A stretch of DNA of 9,007 nucleotides from an uncultured Loktanella sp. (lineage in GTDB: Bacteria > Pseudomonadota > Alphaproteobacteria > Rhodobacterales > Rhodobacteraceae), in contig CAJXTP010000114.1 in assembly GCA_913061335.1 (NCBI GenBank), positions 1 through 9,007 of the forward strand, given 5' to 3'. The notes below the pieces were generated by a model, which was not told the DNA's origin, searched no databases, and worked only from the letters and a program-made list of their open reading frames with translations. Position 1 is the stretch's first letter; each line of letters starts with the position of its first letter. A program made the translations under genes and the position numbers. Shown here piece after piece: positions 7,835 through 9,007 of this stretch.

Positions 7835-7888
7835 CTGTTGAATACGTATTCAAATCAGGGTCTATTTATCACGCTGTTGAAAATCAGG
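7835..7888. repeat. Full and collapsed copies of one operator-like sequence
   Basis: The first copy (7835-7859) reads CTGTTGAA, then ten bases, then AATCAGG. The second (7874-7888) reads CTGTTGAAAATCAGG, identical except that those ten central bases are absent. The second copy runs into the ribosome binding site at 7886-7892. CTGTTGAA is therefore repeated 39 bases apart, close to four helical turns. Confidence 0.45.
7838..7853. promoter_or_regulatory. Perfect 16-bp palindrome, probable operator
   Basis: TTGAATACGTATTCAA equals its own reverse complement over 16 bases, 94 bases before the last base of the next gene's start region. The inner TGAATACGTATTCA resembles a LacI-family operator with one mismatch per half-site, and the shape would also suit a GntR-type or other dimeric regulator. 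The family cannot be decided from the site. No regulator gene of those families lies in the window. It most likely controls 7947-8924. Confidence 0.55.
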
Positions 7889-7892
7889 AGAG
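7886..7892 (+). promoter_or_regulatory. Strong ribosome binding site for the leader ORF
   Basis: AGGAGAG lies four bases before the ATG at 7897. It is the best ribosome site in this intergenic region. It serves the 17-codon ORF and not the SnoaL-like gene, whose own start at 7947 has no purine-rich site in the preceding 15 bases. Confidence 0.6.
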
Positions 7893-7896
7893 ATAG

Positions 7897-7950
7897 ATGC
7901 TGAATGCCGCCCCCTTGCAAATTTCCGTTCGGTTAAGTGTTTCCCTATGA
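7897..7950 (+). CDS. 17-codon leader ORF coupled to the SnoaL-like gene
   Basis: ATG at 7897 opens MLNAAPLQISVRLSVSL, ending at TGA 7948-7950. That stop overlaps the next gene's ATG (7947-7949) as ATGA, the classic geometry for translational coupling. It has a strong ribosome site (AGGAGAG), while the downstream gene has none. The peptide has no run of a single amino acid of the kind seen in attenuator leaders. It may simply load ribosomes onto the downstream gene, or make its translation depend on regulation at the leader. A sequencing frameshift that splits a longer N-terminus is the main alternative. Confidence 0.4.
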   Translation: MLNAAPLQISVRLSVSL

Positions 7951-8924
7951 AGGGTTTTGATCCGCAATTTTCCGATCTGCCGGATTACATTCTGAAATGC
8001 ACCGCCATGATCTGGGAAGGTCGCCAAATATCGGCACTCAATTGGCACTACGGCGATGATCTGCTGGTGCGAACCCCTGCTGGTATCAGCCGGGGCAACG
8101 CAGCCGGTAAAGCCAACACGATGGCCACGCTTACCGAATTTCCAGACCGGCAGCTTTTTGGCGAGGATGTTATCTGGTGCGGCGATGAGGACGCGGGTTT
8201 TTTGTCATCGCATCGGATTATCTCAACCGCGACGCACGCAGGCGGCGCGTTTGGTCCCGCCAGTGGACGCAAATTATCGTTTCGAACGATTGCCGATACG
8301 TTTTGCCGTGAAAACCGTGTTTGGGACGAATGGTTGATCCGTGACAACGCAGCGATTGCGGTCCAGTTGGGGCAGACTGCGCAAGACGCCGCGCGCGCCT
8401 CAATTTTGTCGGGCGACACACAGATGCCATTTACGCCAGACACAGACATTGCAGGCCCATATTCGGGGCAGGGCAACGACAGTGAATGGGGGGTAAAGCA
8501 TGCTGAAATTTTGCATCGCATTATGGCTGCCGACTTTATGGTCATCGGCGCCGAATACGACCGCGCGTGTCAGTTGGCATTGCCAGGCGGGCTTGATGTT
8601 CATGGCCGCGAGGAAGCGACACAATTTTGGCTAGGGTTGCGCAGCGCGTTCCCCAATGCGGAGTTCCGGATAGACCATCAAATCGGGCGCTGTGACCCGT
8701 CGATGTCCCCGCGAAGCGCAATTCGGTGGTCGTTGACAGGCTGCCACGAGGGGTGGGGGCGCTTTGGTCGGCCCACTGGCGCACAGGTGCATGTCATGGG
8801 CGTAAGCCACGTCGAATTTGGCCCTTGGGGTTTACGTCGAGAAACAACACTTTTCGACGAAATTGCAATTTGGAAACAGATATTGCTGCAAACAGCGCTT
8901 ACGCGCGCGCGCAGCGACGCCTGA
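7947..8924 (+). CDS. Tandem SnoaL/NTF2-like domain protein, function unknown
   Basis: A 325-residue protein with no signal peptide or membrane segment, so probably cytoplasmic. It appears to hold two SnoaL/NTF2-like halves. The first (about 12-140) includes WHYGDDLLVRTPAGISRG, EFPDRQLFGEDVIWCGD and a central FLSSHRIISTATH (85-97). The second (about 183-315) includes ILHRIMAADFMVIGAEYDRA, AFPNAEFRIDHQIGR, RWSLTGCHEGWG, HVMGVSHVEFGPWG and a closing IAIWKQIL. Single-domain members include polyketide cyclases, isomerases, dehydratases and small-ligand binders, so fold does not give function. Conserved-looking H, D, R and W residues (H89, R90, D127, W129 and H287, E290) suggest a ligand pocket, but this is inference. 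It is separated from the two-component operon by 145 bases with its own operator-like palindrome, so it is probably an independent unit. No ribosome site of its own; see the leader ORF. Confidence 0.8.
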   Translation: MKGFDPQFSDLPDYILKCTAMIWEGRQISALNWHYGDDLLVRTPAGISRGNAAGKANTMATLTEFPDRQLFGEDVIWCGDEDAGFLSSHRIISTATHAGGAFGPASGRKLSFRTIADTFCRENRVWDEWLIRDNAAIAVQLGQTAQDAARASILSGDTQMPFTPDTDIAGPYSGQGNDSEWGVKHAEILHRIMAADFMVIGAEYDRACQLALPGGLDVHGREEATQFWLGLRSAFPNAEFRIDHQIGRCDPSMSPRSAIRWSLTGCHEGWGRFGRPTGAQVHVMGVSHVEFGPWGLRRETTLFDEIAIWKQILLQTALTRARSDA

Positions 8925-8975
8925 CCATCTTTTCGTCTCGCGACGTATCGGAAAGCAGCGTTTAGGGGAGGATGA

Positions 8976-9007
8976 TGGTGGAGCCTAGCGGGATCGAACC
9001 GCTGACC
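8976..9007 (-). tRNA. tRNA-Ala, 3' part only
   Basis: The minus strand reads GGTC, the T arm AGCGG-TTCGATC-CCGCT, the acceptor strand AGGCTCC, discriminator A and encoded CCA (8976-8978). The visible 3' acceptor strand carries U at position 70 (base 8982), which fits the G3-U70 identity pair of alanine tRNAs, and the sequence resembles Rhodobacteraceae tRNA-Ala. The anticodon lies outside the window. No 23S rRNA follows downstream on this strand, so this is not the tRNA-Ala of an rRNA operon spacer; a GGC or CGC anticodon is plausible. The 51 bases between it and the preceding gene hold no strong terminator. Confidence 0.88.

Noticed and set aside
8936..8947. CGTC-TCGC-GACG hairpin between the SnoaL-like gene and the tRNA
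   Set aside because: A 4-bp stem without a T-run following in either direction; too weak to call a terminator.
8976..9007. tRNA 3' end as an integration site for a mobile element
   Set aside because: No integrase, no repeated copy of the tRNA end elsewhere in the window, and neighbouring genes are of ordinary chromosomal type.

Overview
The window reads as chromosomal DNA of a marine alphaproteobacterium, most likely from the Roseobacter group of Rhodobacteraceae. The pointers are moderate GC, a TAXI-type TRAP transporter, a DctS/DctR-like two-component pair, and an alanine tRNA 3' half whose sequence fits Rhodobacteraceae. The species cannot be fixed from this stretch alone.

Layout. On the minus strand, a TAXI-family periplasmic binding protein (2685-3656) is followed after 102 bases by a fused TRAP permease (1-2582, its 3' end cut off by the window edge). 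A divergent control region (3657-3876) separates this import operon from a plus-strand operon. That operon holds a class III PLP aminotransferase (3877-5211), a membrane Cache-domain histidine kinase (5224-7164) and a FixJ/LuxR-type response regulator (7172-7801). These three genes are packed with gaps of 12 and 7 bases. A 145-base gap then carries a perfect 16-bp palindrome, a collapsed second copy of it, a strong ribosome binding site and a 17-codon leader ORF. The leader ORF overlaps (ATGA) a gene for a tandem SnoaL/NTF2-like protein (7947-8924). The 3' half of a minus-strand tRNA-Ala closes the window.

How it may work together. The inferred model is a self-contained sense, import and use cassette. 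The kinase would detect a small periplasmic ligand through its Cache domain. The regulator would switch on the divergent import operon, and perhaps its own operon. The TAXI binding protein and permease would bring in the substrate using an ion gradient. The aminotransferase suggests that the substrate, or a product made from it, carries an amino group. DctS/DctR control of the DctPQM TRAP system in Rhodobacter capsulatus is the known precedent for this sensor/regulator/TRAP pairing. The novelty here is the TAXI transporter with an aminotransferase inside the regulatory operon.

The families are individually recognisable. The less explained parts are the substrate, the double-SnoaL protein, and the two places where a small ORF with its own ribosome binding site precedes a main start that has a weak or absent one.
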